Of a DNA stretch of 64,000 bases, positions 41,293 through 49,483 are shown piece by piece. The notes below the pieces were generated by a model. That model saw only the letters and a list, made by a program, of their open reading frames with translations, made no database searches and was not told the origin of the DNA. Origin of the DNA: Opitutaceae bacterium. GTDB taxonomy: Bacteria; Verrucomicrobiota; Verrucomicrobiia; Opitutales; Opitutaceae. The translations under genes and the position numbers were made by a program. Where the stretch lies: the NCBI GenBank assembly GCA_016794665.1, contig JAEUHB010000162.1:1-64000 (forward strand), read 5' to 3'. Every line of letters starts with the position of its first letter. The first letter of the stretch is position 1.

Positions 41293-41871
41293 TCACTCGG
41301 TGGAGCGCTGGACCTGCCAGTATTCGAGCTCGACGGGCGTGAATCGCCCGAAGATCGAGACGGAGACCTTGAGCTTGCCGCGGTCGGGATCGATTTCGTC
41401 GATGCGGCCGGTGAGCGACGCAAACGCACCGTCGGTGATCTTCACTTCCTCGCCCACGGCATACTGGACCTTCGGCACTTCCTTGCCGCTGGCCGCCTCG
41501 ATGCGCGAGTAGATCTCGTCGATCTCCGTCTGCCGCAGGGCAGCCGGGCGATCTCCGCCGACGAAACCGATGACGCCCGTCGTCTCCTTGACGAAATACC
41601 ACGGCTTGTTGATCAGCTTTTGGTCGTCGCCGTAGAGCTTTGCCTGGATGAAGACATAGCCCGGGTAGAGCTTGCGGACTTTCGTGGTCTTCTTGCCGCC
41701 CTTGACCTCCGAGACGACCTCAGTGGGCAGGAGAATCTCGAAGATATGGTCATCGAGTTCCTCGGCCTTCTTGAATTTCTCAATGTAGGTCTTCACCTTG
41801 TTCTCCTGGCCGGAGAGGGTGTGCAGCGCGAACCACTGGGCGCCGGGCGGAGCGATGGCGGGAGCGGGCAT
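41293..41871 (-). CDS. nusG: Transcription termination/antitermination factor NusG
   Basis: 192 residues. NGN domain (QWFALHTLSGQENKVKTYIEKF, YPGYVFIQAKL) and C-terminal KOW (VGEEVKITDGAFASLTGRIDEIDPDRGKLKVSVSIFGR). Couples RNA polymerase with Rho and the ribosome. 21 bp after secE. Confidence 0.97.
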   Translation of the reverse strand: MPAPAIAPPGAQWFALHTLSGQENKVKTYIEKFKKAEELDDHIFEILLPTEVVSEVKGGKKTTKVRKLYPGYVFIQAKLYGDDQKLINKPWYFVKETTGVIGFVGGDRPAALRQTEIDEIYSRIEAASGKEVPKVQYAVGEEVKITDGAFASLTGRIDEIDPDRGKLKVSVSIFGRFTPVELEYWQVQRSTE

Positions 41872-41892
41872 GGTGCGATGGGTCTGCGCGGA

Positions 41893-42096
41893 TTAGCTCA
41901 CCAACGAGGTGAGCAGATCGACGACCTGATAGAGGGAGAAATCACTGATGCTGGTGAAGACGCCGAGGATCACGGCGGCGGCGACGACGACGATGGTCGA
42001 GTCGCGCAGCTCCTCGCGGGTGGGCCACTGGCACTTCAGGAGCTCGCCCCAAGTTTCGCCGGCAAAAATGCGGATGCTGCGGAAAGGATTTTTCAT
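41893..42096 (-). CDS. secE: Preprotein translocase subunit SecE
   Basis: 67 residues from the ATG at 42096 (MKNPFRSIRIFAGETWGELLKCQWPTREEL). One amphipathic helix plus one membrane helix (STIVVVAAAVILGVFTSISDFSLYQVVDLL) is the minimal single-span SecE form. The start lies 11 nt after the 3' CCA of tRNA-Trp, so the mRNA 5' end is probably made by tRNA processing. Confidence 0.95.
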   Translation of the reverse strand: MKNPFRSIRIFAGETWGELLKCQWPTREELRDSTIVVVAAAVILGVFTSISDFSLYQVVDLLTSLVS

Positions 42097-42107
42097 GCGA
42101 TGGGTGC

Positions 42108-42183
42108 TGGCAGGCGCGGAGGGAATCGAACCCCCAACCAACGGTTTTGGAGACCGCTACTCTACCAATTGAGCTACGCGCCT
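42108..42183 (-). tRNA. trpT: tRNA-Trp (CCA)
   Basis: 76 nt including an encoded 3' CCA. Acceptor AGGCGCG/CGCGCCT, D-loop AGCTCAATTGGTAGAGT, anticodon stem-loop GCGGTCTCCAAAACCG with CCA anticodon, T arm GGGGGTTCGATTCCC. Lies between tuf and secE. Confidence 0.97.
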
Positions 42184-42207
42184 GTTTTTGGTCCTTTAGA
42201 CGACGCA

Positions 42208-42234
42208 GCCGAGGCTCCTAAGGGAGGCCTCGGC
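42208..42234 (-). other. Hairpin between tuf and tRNA-Trp
   Basis: GCCGAGGC (42208-42215) pairs with GCCTCGGC (42227-42234), extended by TCC/GGA. No U run follows on the minus strand, so it is more likely an RNA-processing or mRNA-stabilising element than a terminator. Confidence 0.4.
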
Positions 42235-42266
42235 GAACGCCGCCGGTTGGAGATGGGCCGGAGAAA

Positions 42267-43457
42267 TTACTCCGTGATCTCGGTGATACGGCCAGCGCCG
42301 ATGGTGCGCCCGCCCTCGCGGATGGCGAATTTCTGGAGCTTCTCCATCGCAATCGGCACAATGAGGTCGATGTCGACCGAGATGTTGTCGCCCGGCATGA
42401 TCATCTCCACGCCCTTCGGCAGGTTGACGATACCGGTCACGTCCGTCGTGCGGAAGTAGAATTGCGGGCGGTAGCCGGTGAAGAACGGCGTGTGACGGCC
42501 ACCCTCGTCCTTGGAGAGGACGTAGATTTCGGCCTTGGCCTTCTTGTGCGGGGTGATCGACTTCGGGGCGGCGAGCACTTGGCCACGCTCGATGCCGTCC
42601 TTGTCGATGCCGCGGAGGAGGATGCCGACGTTGTCGCCCGCCTGACCGCTATCGAGGAGCTTGCGGAACATCTCGATGCCGGTGACAACGGAAGTCGTGG
42701 TGTCCTTGAGGCCGACGATCTCAATCGTGTCGTTGACCTTGATGACGCCACGCTCAATGCGGCCGGTCGCGACGGTGCCGCGGCCGGTAATCGAGAACAC
42801 GTCCTCGACCGACATCAGGAAAGGCTTGTCCATCTCGCGGACGGGCTCGGCAATCTCGTTGTCGATGGCGTCCATCAGCTCGCCGATGGCCTTGTCGCCC
42901 TCAGGCTTGCCCTCGAGGGCGGCAGTGGCGGAGCCACGCACGATCTTGGCGTTCTTGCCGTCGAACTGATACTTGCTGAGGAGGTCGCGAATCTCTTCCT
43001 CGACGAGCTCAAGCAAATCCTTGTCTTCGATGAGGTCGACCTTGTTGAGCCAAACAACGATCTTCGGCACGCCGACTTGGCGGGCGAGGAGGACGTGCTC
43101 CTTGGTCTGGGGCATCGGGCCGTCGGCCGCGGAGACGACGAGGATGGCGCCGTCCATCTGCGCCGCACCGGTGATCATGTTCTTCACGAAGTCAGCGTGG
43201 CCGGGGCAATCAACGTGCGCGTAGTGGCGCTTGGCGGTCTCGTATTCGACGTGGGCCACCGCGATAGTGACGGTCTTGGTCGCGTCACGCACGGTGCCGC
43301 CTTTGGCGATGTCCGAGTAGGCCTTGATCTCGGCGAGGCCCTTGCGGGACTGCACCGCGAGGATCGCGGCGGTCGTGGTGGTCTTGCCGTGGTCAATGTG
43401 GCCGATGGTGCCGACGTTGACGTGCGGTTTCTTGCGTTCGAATGTGCCTTTAGCCAT
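42267..43457 (-). CDS. tuf: Elongation factor Tu
   Basis: 396 residues. G1 [15 protein letters not shown]3 [14 protein letters not shown]4 [15 protein letters not shown]; domains II and III normal. Delivers aminoacyl-tRNA to the ribosome. The only tuf in the window, next to tRNA-Thr and tRNA-Trp as in the tufB/secE context, not the fusA one. Confidence 0.98.
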   Translation of the reverse strand: MAKGTFERKKPHVNVGTIGHIDHGKTTTTAAILAVQSRKGLAEIKAYSDIAKGGTVRDATKTVTIAVAHVEYETAKRHYAHVDCPGHADFVKNMITGAAQMDGAILVVSAADGPMPQTKEHVLLARQVGVPKIVVWLNKVDLIEDKDLLELVEEEIRDLLSKYQFDGKNAKIVRGSATAALEGKPEGDKAIGELMDAIDNEIAEPVREMDKPFLMSVEDVFSITGRGTVATGRIERGVIKVNDTIEIVGLKDTTTSVVTGIEMFRKLLDSGQAGDNVGILLRGIDKDGIERGQVLAAPKSITPHKKAKAEIYVLSKDEGGRHTPFFTGYRPQFYFRTTDVTGIVNLPKGVEMIMPGDNISVDIDLIVPIAMEKLQKFAIREGGRTIGAGRITEITE

Positions 43458-43539
43458 GGGAGCGGATGTTTGGGATGTGAGTGAAATGTGACTTCTTGTT
43501 TTTCGTCGCAGAAGCCTGAGCCGACGTGTTTTCTGACCC

Positions 43540-43615
43540 TGGAGCCCAGAAACGGATTTGAACCGTCGACCTCCCCCTTACCAAGGGGGTGCTCTACCAA
43601 CTGAGCTATCTGGGC
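43540..43615 (-). tRNA. thrT: tRNA-Thr (GGU)
   Basis: 76 nt with encoded CCA. Acceptor GCCCAGA/TCTGGGC, D arm AGCTCAGTTGGTAGAGC, anticodon arm CCCCCTTGGTAAGGGGG with GGT anticodon, T arm ACGGTTCAAATCCGT. Located upstream of tuf. Confidence 0.97.
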
Positions 43616-43630
43616 AGAACATGGGAGTGC

Positions 43631-43670
43631 CAAAAAACGAAAAGAGCCGCCGAACGTGCGACCCGGCTCT
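43631..43670 (-). terminator. Probable terminator after the TonB-like gene
   Basis: AGAGCCG (43643-43649) pairs with CGGCTCT (43664-43670), 14-nt loop. On the minus strand it is followed by TTTTCGTTTTTTGG. It lies 40 bp beyond the stop at 43710 and only ~16 nt before tRNA-Thr begins. Confidence 0.7.
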
Positions 43671-43709
43671 GGCACCGTCAACAGCAAATTCGGCGATTCC
43701 GCCAAAATT

Positions 43710-44462
43710 CTAGGGAGCCACCGTGATCCGGTAGAATCCCGGCGGCAAGCGAGCGCCGATGCGGTGGGTTTCGGTCAAGTAGCGGCGGAAGTGGGTGTCG
43801 ACTTCGTCGACTCGAGATCCCTCCGTGAGCACGAGCGAACTGGACAAGCCCGCCGCGTCAACGGTCGCAAGAAATTCCAAAGGACCCCACGGCTTCGCCG
43901 TGCCGGGCCGGGCTGACACCGGGAGCGCTTCCACCATCACTCTCCTGCCGTCACGTGTCGCCAACACCTCGATGACTGCGCCCCGCGCGGAGACAGGGAC
44001 TACGTCCACCTGACGCCGACCGATCCCGGTCAGCGACGCGAGATCCGTCTCGACGCCGAGGCCGTCCGCGGGCCCCGCTTTGCCCGCCGGGACACCCCCG
44101 ACCAACCCAACCGGAGGCAGATCGCGCTCCGGGTGCAGTTCGGTCTCGGAGGTCTTGAAGGTGCGCGCCTCCGCGTCCAGCAGCGTGCGGCTCGGTTCGC
44201 GGCGAGGTGCGCGCAGGGCAGCATTGCGCAGGGTGGGCAGAAAAAGTGGCCGCAGGTCGCGCAGCTCAGCTTGCTGGCGGAGCAACTCGTCAGCGGGTCC
44301 AGGCTGCGCGATCTCGATTTCGGAAAGCGGCACAACCCGCGGCGTTCCCGGCAAACCCGGCGCCGGCGCGCGGAACAGCGCCGCGGCGCCGCCCACGATC
44401 CCGACGGCCACCACCGCCGAAACAATCCAGCGGTTCCGCTCCGGCATTTGCCCGGCCGCCAT
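43710..44462 (-). CDS. Single-span membrane protein, possible TonB-like transducer
   Basis: 250 residues from the ATG at 44462, one base after the ExbD stop (TAG C ATG). One N-terminal membrane helix (RWIVSAVVAVGIVGGAAALF, ~11-30) is followed by a mostly Pro/Arg/Glu-rich periplasmic stretch and a C-terminal part (GPLEFLATVDAAGLSSSLVLTEGSRVDEVDTHFRRYL ... PPGFYRITVAP) that could be a small TonB_C-like fold. There is no clear (EP/KP)n spacer and no YP motif. It is the last gene of the TPR-ExbB-ExbD operon, and the TonB assignment rests mainly on this position. I recognise no named family. Confidence 0.55.
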   Translation of the reverse strand: MAAGQMPERNRWIVSAVVAVGIVGGAAALFRAPAPGLPGTPRVVPLSEIEIAQPGPADELLRQQAELRDLRPLFLPTLRNAALRAPRREPSRTLLDAEARTFKTSETELHPERDLPPVGLVGGVPAGKAGPADGLGVETDLASLTGIGRRQVDVVPVSARGAVIEVLATRDGRRVMVEALPVSARPGTAKPWGPLEFLATVDAAGLSSSLVLTEGSRVDEVDTHFRRYLTETHRIGARLPPGFYRITVAP

Positions 44463-44463
44463 G

Positions 44464-44913
44464 CTAATGCTTCCCGGCCCCGCCCGCCACAGGCTCGGTC
44501 GCCGCGAGCAGCACTTCGAAGCCCGCCGTCGCCGCCGCACTCGCGATCTCGGTGAGCACGGCGATGGGGGCATCGGCACCGCCGCGCACGAGAAGGACCG
44601 GCTTACGATCGGCAGGCTTGGGCTGGCGCGCGAGCCAGTCCTTGAGATCGGAGAGCTTGCGCAGGCCGTCGCTCGCGTAGACTTGGCTGTGATCGACGAC
44701 ATCGACGACATGGGTCGGGGCTTTGGCACTGGATTCCGAGCCTTTGACGACCGGCAGCCGAAACCGCACCGGCAGGCCTGGCGCCAGCACGAACGGAGAC
44801 CCGAACAACGAAAAGAACAGGACGATCACGCCGGCATTCACAAAAAACACCCAGTCGAAATTCCGCGGCTCCGGGCGCAGCCGCGCGGAAAGCTCAAGCG
44901 GCCGCGTGATCAT
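44464..44913 (-). CDS. Divergent ExbD/TolR-family protein with Asn in place of the membrane Asp
   Basis: 149 residues from the ATG at 44913, overlapping the ExbB-type gene by 4 bp. One membrane helix (residues ~21-41) leads into a periplasmic domain, the ExbD/TolR layout. Aligned without gaps to the ExbD consensus (P-L-I-D ... F-V-x-x-PG), the proton-carrying Asp falls on N26 (FFVNAGVIVLFFSLFGSPFVLAPG). D20, six residues earlier at the membrane edge, is the nearest acidic residue. Proton coupling by the usual mechanism is therefore doubtful. It may use D20, be a structural partner, or belong to a separate subfamily. The C-terminal domain has PVLLVRGGADAPIAVLTEIASAAATAGFEVLLA, matching the ExbD fold. 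Confidence 0.75.
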   Translation of the reverse strand: MITRPLELSARLRPEPRNFDWVFFVNAGVIVLFFSLFGSPFVLAPGLPVRFRLPVVKGSESSAKAPTHVVDVVDHSQVYASDGLRKLSDLKDWLARQPKPADRKPVLLVRGGADAPIAVLTEIASAAATAGFEVLLAATEPVAGGAGKH

Positions 44914-45578
44914 TTTTTGCCCGCGCCGGAGGGCGGAACTTCGGCCGGCGCCGCGGGGCTGAACTCCGTCTGCAGGTAGCGCATGATCTCGTTGCCCGAC
45001 CATTCCATGTCGCGCACGATCGCGCGCACGCGGGCCGAGAGAAAGTGGTGCGCAAGGTGCGCCGGGATCGCGAGCATCAGGCTCGCCGCAGAGACAATCA
45101 GCGCCTGCCACATGCCCGCGGAGAGCGCTCCGGCCATCGCGTAGTTGCCGCCCTGCTCGAACGAGCGAAACGTCGCCATCATCCCGAGAGCAGTCCCGAG
45201 CAGGCCGACGAGCGGCGCCACCTGCGCCACGGCCGCGATCGCGCCGAGGCGCCGCTCGAGCGCCGGCAGCTCAACGATGCCGGCCTCCTGCACATGGAAA
45301 CGCATCGCTTCCGGCGGAGCGTCGGCGTGCAGCAGCGCCGCCTTCACGACCGCCGCCACGGGACCGGGCGCCTCCTCGCATACTGTGATGGCCTCGACCA
45401 GCCGGCGCTTGGCCAGGATGTTGCGGACACCCTCGACAAAGGCCTTCGCCCGAATCTGGCCGCGGTGGAGGTAGAGGATGCGCTCGACGACGAGCGCCAG
45501 GCCGAGCAAGCCCAAGCCGGCCAGCACCCAGAGCATTGGGCCGCCCCGGGCGAAAAGCGTGGAATCGATTCCGGGCAT
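44910..45578 (-). CDS. ExbB/TolQ/MotA-family channel subunit
   Basis: 222 residues from the ATG at 45578. Three membrane helices in the ExbB layout: ~14-33, ~118-138 and ~156-180. The family core APLVGLLGTALGMMATF (~121-137) keeps the channel Thr (T129), and the third helix has IVSAASLMLAIPAH, with Ser at the second conserved Thr position. Expected to form the inner-membrane motor with the ExbD-type protein and energise an envelope process. The stop overlaps the ExbD start. Alternative GTG start at 45605; no strong Shine-Dalgarno at either. Confidence 0.82.
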   Translation of the reverse strand: MPGIDSTLFARGGPMLWVLAGLGLLGLALVVERILYLHRGQIRAKAFVEGVRNILAKRRLVEAITVCEEAPGPVAAVVKAALLHADAPPEAMRFHVQEAGIVELPALERRLGAIAAVAQVAPLVGLLGTALGMMATFRSFEQGGNYAMAGALSAGMWQALIVSAASLMLAIPAHLAHHFLSARVRAIVRDMEWSGNEIMRYLQTEFSPAAPAEVPPSGAGKK

Positions 45579-45639
45579 CAAACGGTAGAGTTGGCGCGGC
45601 GCCACGCGCGCCGCAAACCAGAAAGCGCGGCGCTGCTCC

Positions 45640-48303
45640 TCATTGTCCTGGGCGCGGCGCCGGCGCGCCGAGCTGCTGGAGCCGCGCGCGCGCGATCGCG
45701 GCGCCGTGCGGCAGGTTGTTCTCCAGCACGAGCTGGTAGGCACGCCGGGCCTCGTCGAGCCGGCCGAGCTTTTCGCAGGCCTCGCCGAGATCGTTGAGCG
45801 TGCGCGCGACCCAGTATAGTCGCTTCGCCCCCGGCCCGGCCGCCGGCTTCCCGACGAAAAGGTCGTTCACCACATCGCGCCACCACACGAGGACCGCCTC
45901 GGCGGGCTTGCCCTCGCGCAGCAGGATCGCACCGAGGTTGTAGCCCGCCTCGACGCGCACGTCGAGCGGCGCGTCGACGCGGTCGCGGAGCTGCTCGAAC
46001 AAGAGCTGCGCCGCCGCCGTGTGGACGCGATCGGGATCGGAGGCGGACTGCGCGTTGCGGCACTTGGCCAGCGCAAGCTGCGCGAAGACGACGTCGGGGC
46101 GGCGCGCGAAGTTGGCCACGAGGTATTCAAACGCCCGCTGCGCCGCCGGCAGATCGTTTCGCGCCATGAAAATCTCGCCCTGCTTGAGCCGCGCCGCGAA
46201 CAGCAACTCATGATCCGCGCCCGCCTTGTCGATGAGTTCCTCGATGCGGCGGTTGGCTTCGCGCAGATTTTCCTCGCTGCCGAGGCGCTCGGAGAGCAGC
46301 GCAAGGCGGTAAAGCGCGTAGGGGAAATAGGGGTTCGCGCGGTAGTCGTCGTTGTCGGTGAGGCCGATGAGCGCGCGACGCGCCTCGACGATCTTGTCCT
46401 GGGCGGCGTAGTGCTCGGCCTCGCTGAGGTAGGAGGCGACCGCCGCGTCGGTGCGCGAGTGTTCGGCGCGCAGACGGCGCAGCGTCTCAAGCGCCGCGGC
46501 CTCGCGGCCAAGGCCGAGCTCGGCCCGGGCCTTGAGGTGGAGCGCGATGCCACCGATCCCACCCTGGAGCGCGCCCGAAACCTCGAGCGGCGCAGCGAGC
46601 AGCGCGTCGGCGAGCCGCACCGTTTCCTCGGGCTGGCCATTGTCGAAGGCGAGTTGCGCGCTCAGCCACATCATGCGCGCACGCAAATCGGCCGGCAGCG
46701 CCGCCGGATCCGGCCCGGCGAGGAGCGCCTGGACGCGCGCCTGCGCCTCGGCCGCCCGCGCGCCGCCCTGCAACTGAAGCGCCCGCGCGAGGTCCCACTC
46801 GGCCTGCCAACGGCTCACCGTGTCGAACGCCGGATCCGGCGCCAGTTCGTCGAGCACACGCGCCGCCTCGCCCGAACCGGAACGGATTTCGGCAAGCACG
46901 CGCATAAACATCAGCTCCGCGAGCCTCCGCGGCTCGAGCTCGGCGCGCAGGTCGCGAAGCACCGCGGCGATCGCGTCGGCGGCGTTGCGGAAATCCTCCG
47001 CCCGGAAAGAGGCCTCCGCCTCCAACACACCCAGATCAGTGCGGAGCCGGCCGGGCGCGGCCGAGCCCGCGCCGCCGCTATCGAAGCGCGCGCGCCGCGC
47101 GTAGTCGGCCGCGAGCCGGAACCGGTGCTGCTCCCACGCCGATTGCGTGAGCACGACGAGGGCGTGCACGCGAAGCGGCGAGAGCGGGAACTGGCGGAGC
47201 ATGGCGCTGGCGTCCGCCTCGGCACGGGCGTAGTCCTTGTCCGCAAGCGCGAATTGCGCCCGAGTGAATAGGAGATTTTCCAAAATCGGATGCGGCGGCC
47301 GCGCGGCCACGAGTCGATCCAGCTCCGCGACGAAGGCCCTCCGCTCGGGCTCCGCGCGCGAGGCCTCGGCGAGCAACTGCAGGGCCTGCCGCTGGCGCTC
47401 CGGCTTTTGCCCGCCCTCAAGCACCTGCCCGAGCGCATTGCGCCCCACCCCGGCGCGCCCGCGGTCGCCGATCAGGCCGAGCATGAAGCGCAGCTCGTCG
47501 CGCGCCGCCCGCTCCTGCGCCGGGATGGCGACGAGCACGCCCTGCAGCCGTGTGACCGCCTCCGCCTCGCGGCCCGCCAAGGCGAGCATCACTGCGTAGG
47601 AGAGTTCGAACTGATAGCCGATGGCGCGGCCGGCGTAGTTCTGGGCGTTCTCCTTGGTATTTTTCAGCTCGGCGTCGGTGGGCCGGTGGCCGAGTCGCAG
47701 CCGCACCTGCTCACCCGCGAGTTGGAAGCGTGCCCGCGCGATTTCGGTCGCCGCGGTCGTCTCGGCCTGCCGGTAGAACTGGTTCGCGCGCGTCATGTCG
47801 CGCGGCGTCGCCGTGTCCCATAATGCGCCAGTGAGAAAAGCGTGCCACGGTCGGTCAGCTTCGGGGAGCTCATCGGCCTTCAGCGCATCCCACTGCGCCT
47901 GCGCCTCGGCCCGCTTGCGAAGATAGAGCGCCGCCAGGCCCGCCCGGAGCCGCCACGGTGCGCCGCGCGGCTCCGGCACGGCGGCGAGCGCGGCCTCGGC
48001 TTCCGCCGCGCGTCCTGCGTCCAGCAGCGCCGTCGCGAGGGCCAGCCCCAGCACCGTGCGATCCGCGCCGGGCGCGGCGAGCAGATCGCGATAGCCGTCC
48101 GCCGCGATCGAGGGAAACCCAAGATCGTGCGCGCGCTCCGCCGCGGCGCGATCGAGCACGCGCGCGCCGGCCGCCGCCATCACGGGCTCGCCGCCGAGTG
48201 GCGCGGGCAGCGTCAGCGGCGGCAGCGGCGCATCCGCGGCGCGCGCCGCGATGAGCAGCCCCACCCCGATCAGCCAACGGAATTTTCCACGACACCTCGC
48301 CAC
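45640..48303 (-). CDS. Large secreted TPR protein of the ExbBD operon
   Basis: 887 residues from the GTG at 48303, which has an AAGGTG Shine-Dalgarno 8 nt upstream. A signal-like N terminus (CRGKFRWLIGVGLLIAARAADA) precedes an almost all-helical protein with many degenerate TPR and TPR-like pairs, clearest near the C terminus (VRVEAGYNLGAILLREGKPAEAV; LGEACEKLGRLDEARRAYQLVLENN). It is probably periplasmic or outer-membrane associated. It is the first gene of the operon with ExbB/ExbD/TonB-like genes, 61 bp ahead of exbB. Such TPR-plus-motor sets recall energised envelope machines (Tol-Pal, gliding Agl/Glt), but the role here is unknown. The longer open frame upstream overlaps the lemA region and was rejected. 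Confidence 0.78.
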   Translation of the reverse strand: MARCRGKFRWLIGVGLLIAARAADAPLPPLTLPAPLGGEPVMAAAGARVLDRAAAERAHDLGFPSIAADGYRDLLAAPGADRTVLGLALATALLDAGRAAEAEAALAAVPEPRGAPWRLRAGLAALYLRKRAEAQAQWDALKADELPEADRPWHAFLTGALWDTATPRDMTRANQFYRQAETTAATEIARARFQLAGEQVRLRLGHRPTDAELKNTKENAQNYAGRAIGYQFELSYAVMLALAGREAEAVTRLQGVLVAIPAQERAARDELRFMLGLIGDRGRAGVGRNALGQVLEGGQKPERQRQALQLLAEASRAEPERRAFVAELDRLVAARPPHPILENLLFTRAQFALADKDYARAEADASAMLRQFPLSPLRVHALVVLTQSAWEQHRFRLAADYARRARFDSGGAGSAAPGRLRTDLGVLEAEASFRAEDFRNAADAIAAVLRDLRAELEPRRLAELMFMRVLAEIRSGSGEAARVLDELAPDPAFDTVSRWQAEWDLARALQLQGGARAAEAQARVQALLAGPDPAALPADLRARMMWLSAQLAFDNGQPEETVRLADALLAAPLEVSGALQGGIGGIALHLKARAELGLGREAAALETLRRLRAEHSRTDAAVASYLSEAEHYAAQDKIVEARRALIGLTDNDDYRANPYFPYALYRLALLSERLGSEENLREANRRIEELIDKAGADHELLFAARLKQGEIFMARNDLPAAQRAFEYLVANFARRPDVVFAQLALAKCRNAQSASDPDRVHTAAAQLLFEQLRDRVDAPLDVRVEAGYNLGAILLREGKPAEAVLVWWRDVVNDLFVGKPAAGPGAKRLYWVARTLNDLGEACEKLGRLDEARRAYQLVLENNLPHGAAIARARLQQLGAPAPRPGQ

Positions 48304-48427
48304 GCGCGCACCTTGCGCGCGCCGCTGGAAACAATCAACCGCGTTGTAAGCAATTCCGGCTCGCGCGGACTCCCGCGCCCGGCACACTGCACCCGTCTCG
48401 CATCCGAGACCCAACCAACAACCCACC

Positions 48428-49030
48428 ATGAGCACTGCCCTCATCGTTCTCATCGCGCTCGGCGCCCTTGCCCTGATCCTGGTCCTGTGGATCGCGGGCA
48501 TCTACAACAAGCTCGTCGAGCTCCGGAACCGCTTCAAGAATGCCTTCGCCCAGATCGACGTGCAGCTCAAGCGCCGCTACGATTTGATTCCCAACCTCGT
48601 CGAGGTCGCCAAGGGCTACATGAAGCACGAGAGCACCACGCTCGAGGCCGTCATCAAGGCCCGCAACATCGCCCTCGCCGCCTCGCAGACCGCCGCGGCC
48701 AATCCCGCCGACGCCAACGCCATGAAGGGTCTGCTCTCCGCCGAGGCCGGCCTCGGCGGCGCGCTCTCGCGCCTGATGGTCGTCTCCGAGCAGTATCCGG
48801 ATCTCAAGGCCAACCAGAACATGATGCAGCTCACCGAGGAGCTGACCTCGACCGAGAACAAGGTCTCCTTCGCCCGTCAGGCCTACAACGACGTCGTCAT
48901 GGCCTACAACACCGCGCGCGAGACCTTTCCGAACGTGATCTTCGCCGGCATGTTCGGCTTCCTGCCCGCCGAGCTCTTCAAGATCGAGGACCCCTCCGAG
49001 CGCAACGCGCCCAAGGTGAGCTTCGCCTGA
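48428..49030 (+). CDS. lemA: LemA family protein
   Basis: 200 residues. N-terminal membrane helix (ALIVLIALGALALILVLWIAGIYN), then the LemA signature: YNKLVELRNRFKNAFAQIDVQLKRRYDLIPNLVEVAKGYMKHES, FARQAYNDVVMAYNTARETFPNVIFAGMFGF. A coiled helical periplasm- or cytoplasm-facing bundle. First of a three-gene plus-strand set with a DUF6941-like gene and an M48 peptidase; LemA is often linked to such membrane proteases. Confidence 0.93.
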   Translation: MSTALIVLIALGALALILVLWIAGIYNKLVELRNRFKNAFAQIDVQLKRRYDLIPNLVEVAKGYMKHESTTLEAVIKARNIALAASQTAAANPADANAMKGLLSAEAGLGGALSRLMVVSEQYPDLKANQNMMQLTEELTSTENKVSFARQAYNDVVMAYNTARETFPNVIFAGMFGFLPAELFKIEDPSERNAPKVSFA

Positions 49031-49052
49031 CCCGGCAAACCGAATCCATCGC

Positions 49053-49445
49053 GTGAAAATCGAAGTTCTCGCCCTGTGCGACTTTGCCGCCGACTACGGC
49101 GGGAAACTCAGCGTCGTCGGCCTGTTCGACTCCATCTTCGCCCGGCAGGTGCCGGCCGTGCACCCGCACTGCTGCCTCGCCGTGAAGCTGCGGTTCGACA
49201 AGGCCGAAGCCGGCCAGCACGCGCTGCGCCTCACCATCTGCGACGATGACGGCAAGGCCGTGCTCGCGCCGATGGAGCTGACCGTCAACGTCGCCATGCC
49301 ACCCGACGCGCTCACCAACACCATCCAGGTCGTGGCCAACATCGCCGGGCTCAAGCTCGACACCTTTGGCGAATACGCCATCGACCTCGCGCTCGACGGC
49401 CGGCACGAGGGGAGCACGCCGCTTTTCGTGCGGCAGGCCAAGTAG
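49053..49445 (+). CDS. DUF6941-like protein
   Basis: 130 residues from a GTG at 49053, 22 bp after lemA. It begins MKIEVLALCDFAADYGGKLSVVGLFDSIF, with HPHCCLAVKLRFDKAE, LTICDDDGKAVLAPMELTVNV and FGEYAIDLALDGR. This matches the DUF6941 pattern, a beta-rich protein of unknown function. No signal peptide or membrane segment. The lemA/M48 location suggests a linked role, but that is inference. Confidence 0.7.
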   Translation: MKIEVLALCDFAADYGGKLSVVGLFDSIFARQVPAVHPHCCLAVKLRFDKAEAGQHALRLTICDDDGKAVLAPMELTVNVAMPPDALTNTIQVVANIAGLKLDTFGEYAIDLALDGRHEGSTPLFVRQAK

Positions 49446-49483
49446 CGGCGCGGCCGCGCGCCGCCGGCAACGCCACGCCCGGC

